Part shown: positions 25,397-34,055 of the stretch, in pieces | Position numbering within the stretch: the stretch's first letter is position 1 | Layout of the letters: every line of letters starts with the position of its first letter | Source: Micromonospora violae | Lineage (GTDB): Bacteria; Actinomycetota; Actinomycetes; Mycobacteriales; Micromonosporaceae | Direction of reading: 5' to 3' | NCBI RefSeq assembly: GCF_004217135.1 | Contig: NZ_SHKK01000001.1 | Location: 2,356,001-2,420,000 of the forward strand | DNA length: 64,000 nucleotides | Program-made: the position numbers and the translations under genes | Notes under the pieces: generated by a model | What the model was told of the DNA's origin: nothing | The model's database searches: none | Seen by the model: only the letters and a program-made list of their open reading frames with translations

Positions 25397-26170
25397 TCAG
25401 GGCGTCGACCGGGTGAGCACGTCGACGCCGTCCTCGGTGATGGCGATGGTGTGCTCGCTGTGCGCCGTCCGGCAGCCCGTGGCGCTGCGGAGCGTCCAGC
25501 CGTCGGCGTCGGTGACGAGCGTCGCGGTGTCCGCCATCACCCACGGCTCCAGGGCCAGCAGCAGCCCCGGGCGCAGCCGGTATCCGCGGCCGGGACGCCC
25601 GGTGTTGGAGACGTGCGGGTCCTGGTGCATCGTCGACCCGACGCCGTGGCCGCCGAACTCGGTGTTGATCGAGTATCCCGCCGCGCTGAGGACCGAGCCG
25701 ATCGCATGGGAGATGTCGCCGATGCGAACGTCGGGGCCGGCGGCGGCGATCCCCGCCTGCAACGCGCGCTCGGTCGCGTCGATCAGCGCCACGCTCTCCG
25801 CCGGCCGCACGTCGCCGACGAGGAAGCTGATGGCCGAGTCCGTGACCACTCCACCCAGGGAGACGGCGAGGTCGAGCGAGAGCAGGTCGCCGTCGGCGAG
25901 CGTGTAGTCGTGTGGCAACCCGTGCAGCACGGCGTCGTTCACCGAGGTGCAGATGTAGTGGCCGAACGGCCCGCGCCCGAAGGACGGCTCGTAGTCGACG
26001 TAGCAGGACTGGGCCCCGGCCTCGCTGATCATGGACTGCGCCCACCGGTCGAGGTCGAGGAGGTTGGTGCCGACCACGCAGCGGCCCTTCAAGGTCTGCA
26101 GGATGCCGGCGACCAGCGCGCCGCTCTCCTTCGCTCGCAGCACGTCGGTGGGGTTCAGGATCTCGATCAT
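25397..26170 (-). CDS. map: Methionine aminopeptidase, type I
   Basis: A 257-aa metallo-aminopeptidase removing initiator Met from nascent proteins. All five metal ligands are visible: D100, D111, H175 (GGHGVG), E208 (ALEPW) and E239 (HSEHT). H83 and H182 are the usual substrate-binding His residues. There is no N-terminal zinc-finger extension. ATG 26170 has GAGGAAGG seven bases upstream. Outside the ribosomal-protein context where the housekeeping gene usually lies, this is probably a second copy. It is divergent from a small XRE regulator. Confidence 0.93.
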   Translation of the reverse strand: MIEILNPTDVLRAKESGALVAGILQTLKGRCVVGTNLLDLDRWAQSMISEAGAQSCYVDYEPSFGRGPFGHYICTSVNDAVLHGLPHDYTLADGDLLSLDLAVSLGGVVTDSAISFLVGDVRPAESVALIDATERALQAGIAAAGPDVRIGDISHAIGSVLSAAGYSINTEFGGHGVGSTMHQDPHVSNTGRPGRGYRLRPGLLLALEPWVMADTATLVTDADGWTLRSATGCRTAHSEHTIAITEDGVDVLTRSTP

Positions 26171-26198
26171 GCGGCGCCTTCCTCGGCTGACCAATAAG

Positions 26199-26220
26199 TA
26201 TCCCGGCCATATTATCCCGG
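26199..26220. promoter_or_regulatory. Tandem TATCCCGG repeats in the map/XRE divergent promoter
   Basis: TATCCCGG occurs at 26199-26206 and 26213-26220, 14 bp apart with an AT-rich spacer (CCATAT), in the 65-bp gap between the two divergent genes. A candidate binding site for the adjacent XRE protein. Confidence 0.4.
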
Positions 26221-26235
26221 TACTAGAATCGGGGA

Positions 26236-26538
26236 ATGGTCAGGTTGCCGCTCACTCCCGCAGAGGTCGAACGCGGACGGCGCCTCGGCGCACTCCTACG
26301 GCGCGCCCGGGGGGAACGTTCGATGCTCCTCACCGCGCTGGACGCGGGCGTCTCGCCGGAGACCCTCCGCAAGATCGAGTCCGGCCGGATAGCCACCCCC
26401 GCCTTTCCGACCATCGCGGCGATCGCCGACGTCCTCGGCCTCTCCCTCGACGCCGTCTGGTCAGAGATCAACAAGTCGGACGGCGCTGCCGAACTCCCCC
26501 CACCGGCGGGCACCGCGCACGAGCGGTTGGCCTCGTAG
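26236..26538 (+). CDS. Small XRE-family helix-turn-helix regulator
   Basis: A 100-aa protein with one HTH_3/HTH_31 domain: GRRLGALLRRARGERSM, LLTALDAGVSPETLRKIESG as the helix-turn-helix, and PTIAAIADVLGLSLDAVW completing the five-helix fold (residues about 14-80). GGGG lies just before ATG. It is divergent from the methionine aminopeptidase gene, with tandem repeats between; autoregulation and control of map are plausible. No toxin-like partner is seen. Confidence 0.88.
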   Translation: MVRLPLTPAEVERGRRLGALLRRARGERSMLLTALDAGVSPETLRKIESGRIATPAFPTIAAIADVLGLSLDAVWSEINKSDGAAELPPPAGTAHERLAS

Positions 26539-26580
26539 TCTCGCGCAGCACGACAGGTCGGCCGGTGACCAACCACACGA

Positions 26581-26615
26581 CGCTGGTCCCGGTCGACGAT
26601 CGACCGGGACCAGCG
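26581..26615. terminator. Bidirectional terminator between XRE gene and beta-propeller gene
   Basis: Perfect 16-bp stem (CGCTGGTCCCGGTCGA, 26581-26596, with 26600-26615) closing on CGA, in the convergent gap. Confidence 0.85.
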
Positions 26616-26625
26616 GGTGGTGCGC

Positions 26626-27798
26626 TCAGGAGGCGGCGATGCCCTCCATGCCGATGCTGTCGGCGAACTTCGGCAGACCCTCCACGGTGGTGACGAGCTT
26701 CAGCGAGCCGTCCTTGCCCACCTCGTAGCCCTGCACGTTGCCGGCGGTGGCGTTCTGCACGTACAAAAAGCCGTCGCTGGCGGTCATGTCAATCGACCCA
26801 CCGCCGGTGTCGGCGGCAACGCCCTCGACGAGTTCGAGCTTGCCGTGGTCGTTGACCCGGTAGGAGCTGATGGTGGAGGTGCCGGCGTTGGCAACGTAGA
26901 AGAAGTCGCCAACCCGCTGGATCCAGCACGTCGCCTGCTGGCCGTTGGGCACCGACGGCCCGATCTGGTCGAGCGCGCCGTCGTCCTCAAGCTCGAACCG
27001 GCTGACCGAGTTCGAGCCGGACTCGGCGACCAGCAGCGTGTCGTCGGTGTCGAAGGTGAAGCCGAACGGGGTGTTCCCCGCGTCGCTGATGACCGGGTTG
27101 CGGGACAGTTGGCCGTGGCGACCGATCTCGTAGCTGAACATGACGTTGGCGGCCTTGGTCGACACCAGCACGAACTCGCTGTCCGGGTCGATCTTGACCT
27201 GCGCCGGGGCGGTCCCGAACGCGGGCGGGTTGCCGTTGTGCAACCCGAGCGACCGGTTGGCGTCCGCGATCCGCGACAGGCGACCCTTGTGCAGCTCGAA
27301 GCCCTGCACCGAGCCCTCGCCACCGGCGTTGAGGACGTAGACGAGGTCGCCACGGGCCGCGACGCTCACCGGCAGCAGACCGCCGGACCAGATGACCTGG
27401 AGCTTGTGCAGCCTGGTGCCGTCGACCCGGAAGACAGTGACGGTGTTGCTGCCGGCGTTGACGGCGAACAGCAGACCCTTGTGATAAGTCAGAGAGCCCT
27501 GCGACGCCAGCGCGTCGAGCGGCGCGCCGATGGTGAAACCGCCCAGCCCGCCGGTCTCGTACTCGCCCGCCTTGGTGAGACGGCCGTCCTCGTCGCGGTC
27601 GTACACCTTGATGGTGTTGCCCTCGGCCTTGTTGGTCTGGACGAAGACCGCGCCCTCGTCGCCGTGGTGGTGATCACCCCCCTTGCGGTCGTCGTGGTAG
27701 CCGGGGCCACCCCCGTCGGCGAGGGCGGTCCCGGGGATCGATCCGATGCTGGTCAGACCTGCCAGGAGGGCTGCCGCGAACGCGACACTGCGCTTCAT
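26626..27798 (-). CDS. Secreted beta-propeller protein of the lactonase (YkgB/3-carboxymuconate cyclase-like) family
   Basis: A 390-aa secreted protein. ATG 27798 has AAGGAG seven bases upstream; residues 1-26 are a signal peptide (MKRSVAFAAALLAGL, cleavage near ALA-DG). After a His/Asp-rich linker (HDDRKGGDHHHGDE, residues about 33-46) there are about seven propeller blades with recurring Y-V-x-N-A-G/x-V-x-x-Y/F segments such as LLFAVNAGSNTVTVF, LVYVLNAGGEGSVQGF and FFYVANAGTSTISSY. The family includes 6-phosphogluconolactonase, but most secreted members have no proven activity. The His-rich linker might bind metal. Confidence 0.85.
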   Translation of the reverse strand: MKRSVAFAAALLAGLTSIGSIPGTALADGGGPGYHDDRKGGDHHHGDEGAVFVQTNKAEGNTIKVYDRDEDGRLTKAGEYETGGLGGFTIGAPLDALASQGSLTYHKGLLFAVNAGSNTVTVFRVDGTRLHKLQVIWSGGLLPVSVAARGDLVYVLNAGGEGSVQGFELHKGRLSRIADANRSLGLHNGNPPAFGTAPAQVKIDPDSEFVLVSTKAANVMFSYEIGRHGQLSRNPVISDAGNTPFGFTFDTDDTLLVAESGSNSVSRFELEDDGALDQIGPSVPNGQQATCWIQRVGDFFYVANAGTSTISSYRVNDHGKLELVEGVAADTGGGSIDMTASDGFLYVQNATAGNVQGYEVGKDGSLKLVTTVEGLPKFADSIGMEGIAAS

Positions 27799-27921
27799 CA
27801 CTGACTCCTTGTGCACCCGAAGGGAGGAATCCGAATTTTCCTCTCCTTCGAAAGCTATCGGAGCAGTTAGGGGTGTTGGTCGCACTTACCCTGAAGCGGG
27901 AATTTAGTGCCGTTGTATGGA

Positions 27922-28143
27922 ATGAAGAGACGTACCGGCGGCGATGCCGTAGGGCGAAACGGACCCCCGGCTCATCAGGGCAGGAACTCGGCGGCCAGGC
28001 TGATCAGCGCCCGGGCCGGTTACCTGGCCGCGGCAGCCGCCGGGTTCGCCTCCTTCGCCGTGCTCGGCCTGTTCACCCCGGTCGCTCCGCCGCCTGACGA
28101 TGATGGCGGTCAACGGCCACCGGGTGGGATGCTGCACGGGTGA
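27922..28143 (+). CDS. Small putative single-TM protein
   Basis: A 73-aa open frame (ATG 27922; GTG 27907 also possible) with one hydrophobic segment, YLAAAAAGFASFAVLGLF (about residues 38-55), basic residues before it and an acidic/Pro tail after. Its stop overlaps the GTG of the lipoprotein gene (GTGA), which is the best evidence that it is real. No family is recognised. It may be an accessory to the lipoprotein, or a chance frame in GC-rich DNA. Confidence 0.4.
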   Translation: MKRRTGGDAVGRNGPPAHQGRNSAARLISARAGYLAAAAAGFASFAVLGLFTPVAPPPDDDGGQRPPGGMLHG

Positions 28144-28535
28144 CTGGCCGACACGCCGTCGGGCTCGGGTTGGCGATCGGGCTGCTCGCCGGCTGCTCCG
28201 AGGCACCGTACCCGCTGCCGGACCGCGACGCGGCTGACGTTCGGGCCGAGGAGGAGCGGCTCGCGACGCTCCTTCCCGCCGAGTTGCTGGGCGGGCCGGG
28301 CACGTGCAACGTCCGACTGCTCGGGCGCGACGGCTCCTCCTCGTTCGCCTGGGCGCACTGCGACGCCGCACCGGGTCCCGCGGGCGTCTGGAGCGTCTCG
28401 GTGCCGGTGCGGGTGGACGGCGATCAGGTCACGCAGCCTGGCGACGGAGCCGAATACTCCGCGGGTGTGCGCCGCATGTTCCCCGAACGGCTGGCGGACG
28501 CTGTTCTCCACGATGACGGCAGGCTGCGGCCCTGA
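28140..28535 (+). CDS. Small lipoprotein of unknown function
   Basis: A 131-aa protein from GTG 28140. Residues 1-18 form a lipoprotein signal peptide (AVGLGLAIGLLAGC) with the lipobox LLAGC, Cys at residue 19. Mature residues 20-131 contain two more Cys (TCNVRL and AHCDAAPG), which could form a disulfide, and a beta-rich middle. Expected at the outer face of the membrane. No known family is recognised. Translation is probably coupled to the small TM protein upstream. Confidence 0.65.
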   Translation: MTGRHAVGLGLAIGLLAGCSEAPYPLPDRDAADVRAEEERLATLLPAELLGGPGTCNVRLLGRDGSSSFAWAHCDAAPGPAGVWSVSVPVRVDGDQVTQPGDGAEYSAGVRRMFPERLADAVLHDDGRLRP

Positions 28536-28634
28536 CGACTCCTACCCAGGGAGGAGGCGCGCTCCGACCACCGGCCGCAACCAGGGCTCACGGTCGGACG
28601 CGATCGGCGGGCGCGGCCACGACCATCTACAGGC

Positions 28635-29561
28635 ATGACAACTCTGCTGCGCCGGGCGACGCACTGGAACCGCCCCCTGATGGTCTTCGTGTCCGCGATG
28701 GCGGTGCTCGCCGTCGTCGCCGGGGTCGGCATCCTCGCCGACCCGCGCGTCCTCACTGGGGCGCCGATCTGGCTCAAGCCGTTCAAGTTCGCGGTGTCGT
28801 TCGTGCTGTACGGCGCGACGCTCGCCTGGATGCTCTCCCTGCTGCCGCGCCGCAGCCGTGCCGCTGAGTGGGCCGTCACTGTCATCGTCGCGATGTCGGT
28901 GATCGAGATGATGGTGATCGTCGCTCAGGTGCTACGCGGGCAGACCAGCCACTTCAACGGCACCTCCACGCTGAACAGCGCGCTGTTCACGGTGATGGGT
29001 GCGGCGATCATGGTGCTGTTCGTCGCGCACCTCGTCATCGGCATCGTGGTGCTGATCCGGCGGATCCCGGACCGGGCTGCTTCGACTGCCGTCGGTTGGG
29101 GGCTCGGCTTGTCGCTGCTGGGCATGCTCGCGGCAGTGCCGATGGTGTTGCCCATGCAGGAGCCGGGAATCGACGGCATCTCCGGGGCGCACAGTGTCGG
29201 CGTGCTCGACGGCGGGGCGGGCCTGCCAGTGGTCGGCTGGAGCACCACCGGCGGTGACCTGCGCATCGGGCACTTCGTGGGGCTGCACGCCCTCCAGGCG
29301 CTGCCGATCCTGGCGATCCTGCTGAGCCGGTTCGCGACGCGGTTGGACGAGCGCACCCGCGCCCGGCTGCTGGCCGTCGCGGGCGGCGCGTACGGCGTAC
29401 TCACGGTGATGTTGACCTGGCAGGCGCTGCGCGGACAGCCGCTGCTGCGGCCGGACGCCCTCACCCTCGCCGCGGTGGCGGCCCTGGTGGTCGCGACCGC
29501 GGCCGCCGCCGGGCTGGTGCTGGCCCGTCGGCGCCGACCGGAACTGGCGCTGGCGGCATGA
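28635..29561 (+). CDS. Conserved polytopic membrane protein of unknown function
   Basis: A 308-aa integral membrane protein with about eight TM segments. Notable features are WLKPFKFAVSFVLYGATLAWML near the N-terminus and a central loop with H236-like residues (RIGHFVGLHALQALPILAIL) that recalls heme- or quinone-binding membrane proteins, though I cannot name the family. It is the first gene of a four-gene unit: its stop overlaps the ATG of the ABA4-like gene (ATGA), and the two-component system follows. Confidence 0.75.
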   Translation: MTTLLRRATHWNRPLMVFVSAMAVLAVVAGVGILADPRVLTGAPIWLKPFKFAVSFVLYGATLAWMLSLLPRRSRAAEWAVTVIVAMSVIEMMVIVAQVLRGQTSHFNGTSTLNSALFTVMGAAIMVLFVAHLVIGIVVLIRRIPDRAASTAVGWGLGLSLLGMLAAVPMVLPMQEPGIDGISGAHSVGVLDGGAGLPVVGWSTTGGDLRIGHFVGLHALQALPILAILLSRFATRLDERTRARLLAVAGGAYGVLTVMLTWQALRGQPLLRPDALTLAAVAALVVATAAAAGLVLARRRRPELALAA

Positions 29562-30010
29562 CCGCGACGCTGTTCACCCTGACCTTCGCGGTGGCTGCGC
29601 CGTTCTGGGCGCTGATGATCCTGCTGCCGCGCTGGTCGTGGACCGCCCGGATCATCGCCTCGCCGCTGATCGTGCTGCCGGTCGTGGTGATCTACGCGTT
29701 GCTGGTGCTGCCGGCGTTCGGTGAGGTGCTGCCGGCGGTGGCGTCGCCGACCCTGGCCGGGGTACGCGACCTGCTCGGCACCTCCGACGGGGCGGCGGCG
29801 GGCTGGGCGCACATGATCGCGTTCGATCTGTTCGTCGGGCGGTGGGCGTGGTTGGACAGCAGGGAACGGGGGGTGCCGGCGCTGGTGATGGCTCCGGTGC
29901 TGCTGCTGACCATCCTGTTCGGACCGCTCGGCCTGGCTGGCTACCTCGCGGTCCGGACCCGCTGGCGGCGGCCGGCGACCGCCGCCACCGGCCCGCAGCG
30001 CCTAGGCTGA
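29558..30010 (+). CDS. ABA4-like (DUF4281) membrane protein
   Basis: A 150-aa protein with four TM segments and the ABA4-like pattern: an N-terminal FTLTFAVAAPFWALMIL-P segment, AAGWAHMIAFDLFVGRWAWLDS in the middle, and APVLLLTILFGPLGLAGYL near the end. Plant ABA4 acts in neoxanthin formation; bacterial members are uncharacterised and may bind isoprenoid-type lipids. It is coupled to the membrane protein upstream and starts the histidine kinase gene five bases after its stop. Confidence 0.82.
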   Translation: MTATLFTLTFAVAAPFWALMILLPRWSWTARIIASPLIVLPVVVIYALLVLPAFGEVLPAVASPTLAGVRDLLGTSDGAAAGWAHMIAFDLFVGRWAWLDSRERGVPALVMAPVLLLTILFGPLGLAGYLAVRTRWRRPATAATGPQRLG

Positions 30011-30015
30011 CCGTC

Positions 30016-31254
30016 GTGAGCTGGCTGGTGCGACTGTTCGACCTGCGGGACACACTCGTGCGGATGGTGCTGCTCGACCTCACCGGGTTGTGCTACCTGC
30101 TCGTCGTCCCGCACTCCACCAGCACGCCCACGACGGCACAGTGGGTCCTCGCGGTGCCGGCGTTCGCGGTGGCGCTGGCGGCGCACCGTCGACCGGTGGT
30201 GAACATGGTGGCGCAGACCGCCCTGCTGGCGGTCGCCATCAGCCTGATCGACGACTTCACCATCAACCAGGTAGGCGCCAGTTGGGCGTTGCTCGAGATG
30301 ACCATGCGGGCGCGCGGCCCCCGGGCCATCTGGTTGGCCACTGCGCTACTGGTGGTGGTCGACCTGACCGACTCGATCGGCGACCCGCCACGCCGGTTCG
30401 CCTCCGGGGTCGTCGGGCTCGCCGTGGAGGTCGGCGTGCCGGTGCTGCTCGGCCTCGTCATCCGCGCCAACCGGGAGCTGAGCCGGCAGGCCGTCGAGCG
30501 GGCCCTGGCCGAGCAACGCCAGCACGAGTCGGAGAGCCGTGCGGCGCGCGCCGACGAACGCAGCGCCATCGCCCGCGAGCTGCACGACGTCGTCGCGCAC
30601 CATGTGGCGTCGATGGTCCTGCGGGTCGGCGTCGCACGGCACGTGCTCACCGACCTGGACCCCCGGGTCGACGAGGTCTTCGACGACGTGCACGGCACCG
30701 GCACCGCAGCCCTCGCGGAGCTGCGCCGGCTGGTCGCGGTGCTGCGCAACCCCGACGGGGTACGCGGTGACGCGGCGCTCACCGCGATCGAACCGTCCGC
30801 GCTGCCGGCGGCGATCGGCGCGTCCATCGACCGGGCCCGCCAGGCGGGGGTCACCGTGGAAGCCGATCTCGACCCGGCGATCGGTTCCCTCGACGCGGTG
30901 CGCGGCATGGCGGTGCTGCGCCTGACCCAGGAGGCGCTGACCAACGTGGCCAAACACGCGGGGACGTCCGCGCTCGCGCACCTCGTGGTCGCCGTCCGGG
31001 ACGGCTCCGTGCACTGGGAGGTCACCGACGACGGGCGCGGTGGGGTGCCGCCGGGCATGCCGGCCGGCGGCGGGCACGGCATCACCGGGATGCGCGAGCG
31101 CGTCGAGGTCCTCGGCGGCCGGCTGGAGGCGGGACCGACCGGCACCGGGTGGCGGGTGCGTACCGTGCTCCCCGCCCCAGCCGCCGAAGCGTCCGCCCGG
31201 TCGGTGCCCCGCGACCGCGCCGCCGCCGGCTCGCCCGTGTCGGAGCCGGCGTGA
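30016..31254 (+). CDS. Sensor histidine kinase, NarL/LuxR-linked type (HisKA_3)
   Basis: A 412-aa membrane kinase. Four to five TM segments occupy residues about 15-150; a coiled linker follows. The phospho-acceptor is H190 in the HisKA_3 motif RELHDVVAHHVASM. The HATPase_c domain runs to about 390, with the N-box TQEALTNVAKHA, a G1-type DDGRGG and G2-type GGGHGITGMRERV. GTG 30016 was chosen because the upstream frame is a shadow of the ABA4-like gene. It overlaps the response regulator by four bases and phosphorylates it. There is no extracellular sensor domain, so the signal probably acts within the membrane. Confidence 0.92.
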   Translation: MSWLVRLFDLRDTLVRMVLLDLTGLCYLLVVPHSTSTPTTAQWVLAVPAFAVALAAHRRPVVNMVAQTALLAVAISLIDDFTINQVGASWALLEMTMRARGPRAIWLATALLVVVDLTDSIGDPPRRFASGVVGLAVEVGVPVLLGLVIRANRELSRQAVERALAEQRQHESESRAARADERSAIARELHDVVAHHVASMVLRVGVARHVLTDLDPRVDEVFDDVHGTGTAALAELRRLVAVLRNPDGVRGDAALTAIEPSALPAAIGASIDRARQAGVTVEADLDPAIGSLDAVRGMAVLRLTQEALTNVAKHAGTSALAHLVVAVRDGSVHWEVTDDGRGGVPPGMPAGGGHGITGMRERVEVLGGRLEAGPTGTGWRVRTVLPAPAAEASARSVPRDRAAAGSPVSEPA

Positions 31255-31877
31255 TCCGGGTGCTGCTGGTCGACGACCAGCACCTCATCCGGGCCGGGCT
31301 ACGCATGCTCTGCGACGCCCAACCCGACATCGAGGTCGTCGGGGAGGCCGACAACGGCCGCGAGGCGATCACACTCGCCGCGCGGCTCCTGCCGGACGTC
31401 GTCGTCATGGACCTGCGCATGCCCGGCGTCGACGGGATCACCGCGACCAGCCGGATCCTCACCGAGCGCCCTGCCACCCGCATCCTGGTGCTGACCACGT
31501 TCGGCGATGACGACCACCTCTACCCGGCGCTGACCGCCGGGGCGTGCGGGTTCCTGCTCAAGGACGCGCCCCCGACCGAGTTGCTGGACGGCATCCGCCG
31601 GGCCGCCGTCGGTGACAGCCCGTTCAGCCCGGAGGTGCTGCGACGTCTCGTGCAACGCGCGGTGCACGCCCGCCCCGAGCCCTCACCGGCCATGCCGGGG
31701 CTGACCGCCCGGGAACGCGACGTGCTGAACCTGGTCGCCGAGGGGCTGTCCAACACCGAGATCGCCGACCGGCTCCACATCGGAATCACCACCGTCAAGA
31801 CCCACATCACCAGCCTGATGGCAAAGACCGACAGCCCCAACCGGGTCCGCCTGGCGCTGTTCGCACGCGGCGCCTGA
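31251..31877 (+). CDS. Response regulator, NarL/FixJ type
   Basis: A 208-aa regulator. The receiver covers residues 1-120 with D8/D9 (VDDQ), phospho-acceptor D54 (VVVMDLRMPG), T84-like TTF and K106-like LLKD. The LuxR-type HTH is at about 143-205: LTARERDVLNLVAEGLSNTE, IADRLHIGITTVKTHI. GTG 31251 overlaps the kinase stop (GTGA). Targets may include the membrane proteins at the head of its own operon. The stop lies 11 bases from the convergent beta-helix gene, with no clear hairpin between. Confidence 0.95.
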   Translation: MIRVLLVDDQHLIRAGLRMLCDAQPDIEVVGEADNGREAITLAARLLPDVVVMDLRMPGVDGITATSRILTERPATRILVLTTFGDDDHLYPALTAGACGFLLKDAPPTELLDGIRRAAVGDSPFSPEVLRRLVQRAVHARPEPSPAMPGLTARERDVLNLVAEGLSNTEIADRLHIGITTVKTHITSLMAKTDSPNRVRLALFARGA

Positions 31878-31888
31878 CGAGAACCCCG

Positions 31889-34030
31889 TCAGCTCACCAA
31901 CTGGTACGCGAACTGCACCTCCAGGCCCGTCGCACCGACGGCGTTCGACACCCGCAGCCGCAACCGCTTCGGCCCGCCGACCCCGTCCAGGGCGTACGGG
32001 GCGGCGAGGGTGGTGGCCTGCACGGTGCCGTCGGTGCTGAGCGCACCACCACCGACGGCGGTCCCGTCGGCGTCGAGCCGCACGCTGCAGGTGCCGGCGG
32101 TGAGCCTCCGGGTGACCCGGACGATCCGGATCCGTTGACCGTCCAGGTAGAGGAAATTGCCGAAGTCGATCAGTCCATCGGTGACCGGACCGTCCACCCG
32201 GGCGTTGAGCCAACCGTCGTACTGCGCGACGCCCTTGTTTCCGACGAACCGGGTCTGCGCCGTCTCGTTACCGGTGATCTGGTACGCCCCAACCGTGTTA
32301 CCGGCCAGGTCGTTGCCGGTCACCAGCACGTCGGCGGCGTCGCACACCACGCCGTAGTCCTGTCGGGAAATGCCGTCGGCCAGCGAACCGATCGCGTTGC
32401 CGGTGACCACCACACGGGACGCGGTGGACCGGATGTTGATGCCGGCACCGTTGCGCCAGGCCGCGCCGCCGCCCGCGTACGCCCGGCTGAACACGACGCC
32501 GACCAGGTCGAACCTCGTCTCGCTGACGACGGTGATCCGCCACTTGCCGTTCGCCTCGGTGCTTCCGGTGACGTCGCCGATCGTGATCCGGTCACCGGTC
32601 TCCCACCCGTGCGGCGCGCTCGTGGTGACCCGGACCCCGCCCGAGCCGTTCGCGGCGACGGTGGTCACAGGTCGGGAGAACGACGGGTGAGCGGTACGCC
32701 CGTTGTTGCCGATCAGGCAGCCGGTGACGGTGACCCGGGTCGAGCCGATGTCGATGCCGTTGCGACCGCAGCCACGGATGACGCTGTTGGTGATGGTGGC
32801 GCTGCCGGTGAAGCCGGCACCGACACGGACCGCGTCGTGCTCGTTGTCGGCGGAGATGTAGGTGTTGGTGAACTGGGCCTGCGCCCCGGCCTCCAGCAGC
32901 ACCGGAACGCCGTGGCCGTTCTCGAAGCCGCCGCCCTCGAAGTAGAGGAACTTGGGGCCGGCCTGTCCGGTGCGATTACGCAACCAGATGCCGTGCCGAC
33001 CGAAGAGCACCGCCGTCGCGATGAACTTGATGGACCCGCCGAGACCGTCGATGACGAGGTTGTCGGTGTTGTTGTTGCCGGTGCCGGCGGCGATGCCACA
33101 TTGCACGAACTCGACCGGATCCGCCCGGGAGAAGTCACCGACACCGTTGAGCAGGATCACCTGATCGCCACGGAACCCGTTCCAGACGCAGTTGAGGAAC
33201 CGGATCGAGTTGCAGCCGCGCAGGGCCATGCCGTTGAAGCCGTCGCGGAACCGGACGTTGCTGAAGGTCATCATGTAGTTGTTCTGGAGTTCGGTGCGTT
33301 CCGTGGCGACCAGGTATCCCCCGGTCAGCCCCTCCCCCCGTACCTGTAGGTCACGCAGGCCACCACCGCGGACAGCCACGAACTGGAACCCGTCGGCGGC
33401 GCCCGTCGCGACCACGTACTGGGTGGAGTAGTCGACGTTGTCGGTGACCCCGGCACCCTGGAAGAGGATCGGCACGTTCTGCACCCGCACCGTCTGTTCG
33501 AGTCGGACCTTCCCCGGCCCCGCCTCGATCACCCCGCCGATGGGCAGGGAGTCCACGGCCGCCTGGACGCGGGCCGAGTCGTCCGCCACACCCTCGCCCG
33601 TGCAGCCGAACCAGGCCAGGCTCAACCGATTGTTCGCCGGGCGCTTCCAGCGCCCGGTCGCCACGCCGGAGACCGCGAAGACGGTGCCGCCGTTGTCGGC
33701 CTCGGTGCTGCTCGCGTCCCAGTGGAGTTCGCCGCCGCCGACGCCGGGCCGGTCGGCGTGGTAGCCGATCAGGGCGACCCGCTGGCCGGCCGCGCCGGGC
33801 GTCGTCCGCAACTGCGCGACGCTCGCGATGGTGGCGTCGGCCGCCTTCGGTCGGCCCCGGTCGGCGTCCGCCGGCTTGGCCTGGGCGGCTGTCGGGGTGA
33901 GCAGTTGCCCGCCGGCCAGGACCGCGCCGGCCACACCCAGCGTGGACAGTGCGCGCCGACTGATCCGAGCGCCGGACCGGTCCGGCTCGTCGTGCTGTGG
34001 GTGCTGGTGGGGCCTGTTGTCTTCCTGCAC
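31889..34030 (-). CDS. Tat-exported right-handed beta-helix (pectate-lyase-fold) protein
   Basis: A 713-aa secreted protein, last gene of the carbohydrate operon. GTG 34030 has AGGAGGA upstream. A twin-arginine signal, ISRRALSTLGVAGAVLAGG, ends near TAAQA. Residues about 120-560 hold parallel beta-helix coils with repeated short segments such as IKFIATAVLFG, ATITNSVIRGC, VTVTGCLIGNN and VVVTGNAIGSL. The start of the helix (GCTGEGVADDSARVQAAVDS) is the usual N-terminal cap of the pectate-lyase 3 superfamily. A beta-sandwich tail follows. Probably binds or cleaves the extracellular polysaccharide fed to the adjacent importer; the catalytic class is not assignable. Confidence 0.85.
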   Translation of the reverse strand: MQEDNRPHQHPQHDEPDRSGARISRRALSTLGVAGAVLAGGQLLTPTAAQAKPADADRGRPKAADATIASVAQLRTTPGAAGQRVALIGYHADRPGVGGGELHWDASSTEADNGGTVFAVSGVATGRWKRPANNRLSLAWFGCTGEGVADDSARVQAAVDSLPIGGVIEAGPGKVRLEQTVRVQNVPILFQGAGVTDNVDYSTQYVVATGAADGFQFVAVRGGGLRDLQVRGEGLTGGYLVATERTELQNNYMMTFSNVRFRDGFNGMALRGCNSIRFLNCVWNGFRGDQVILLNGVGDFSRADPVEFVQCGIAAGTGNNNTDNLVIDGLGGSIKFIATAVLFGRHGIWLRNRTGQAGPKFLYFEGGGFENGHGVPVLLEAGAQAQFTNTYISADNEHDAVRVGAGFTGSATITNSVIRGCGRNGIDIGSTRVTVTGCLIGNNGRTAHPSFSRPVTTVAANGSGGVRVTTSAPHGWETGDRITIGDVTGSTEANGKWRITVVSETRFDLVGVVFSRAYAGGGAAWRNGAGINIRSTASRVVVTGNAIGSLADGISRQDYGVVCDAADVLVTGNDLAGNTVGAYQITGNETAQTRFVGNKGVAQYDGWLNARVDGPVTDGLIDFGNFLYLDGQRIRIVRVTRRLTAGTCSVRLDADGTAVGGGALSTDGTVQATTLAAPYALDGVGGPKRLRLRVSNAVGATGLEVQFAYQLVS

Positions 34031-34055
34031 GGCTTCCTCCTGGGTGGTGGGGATG

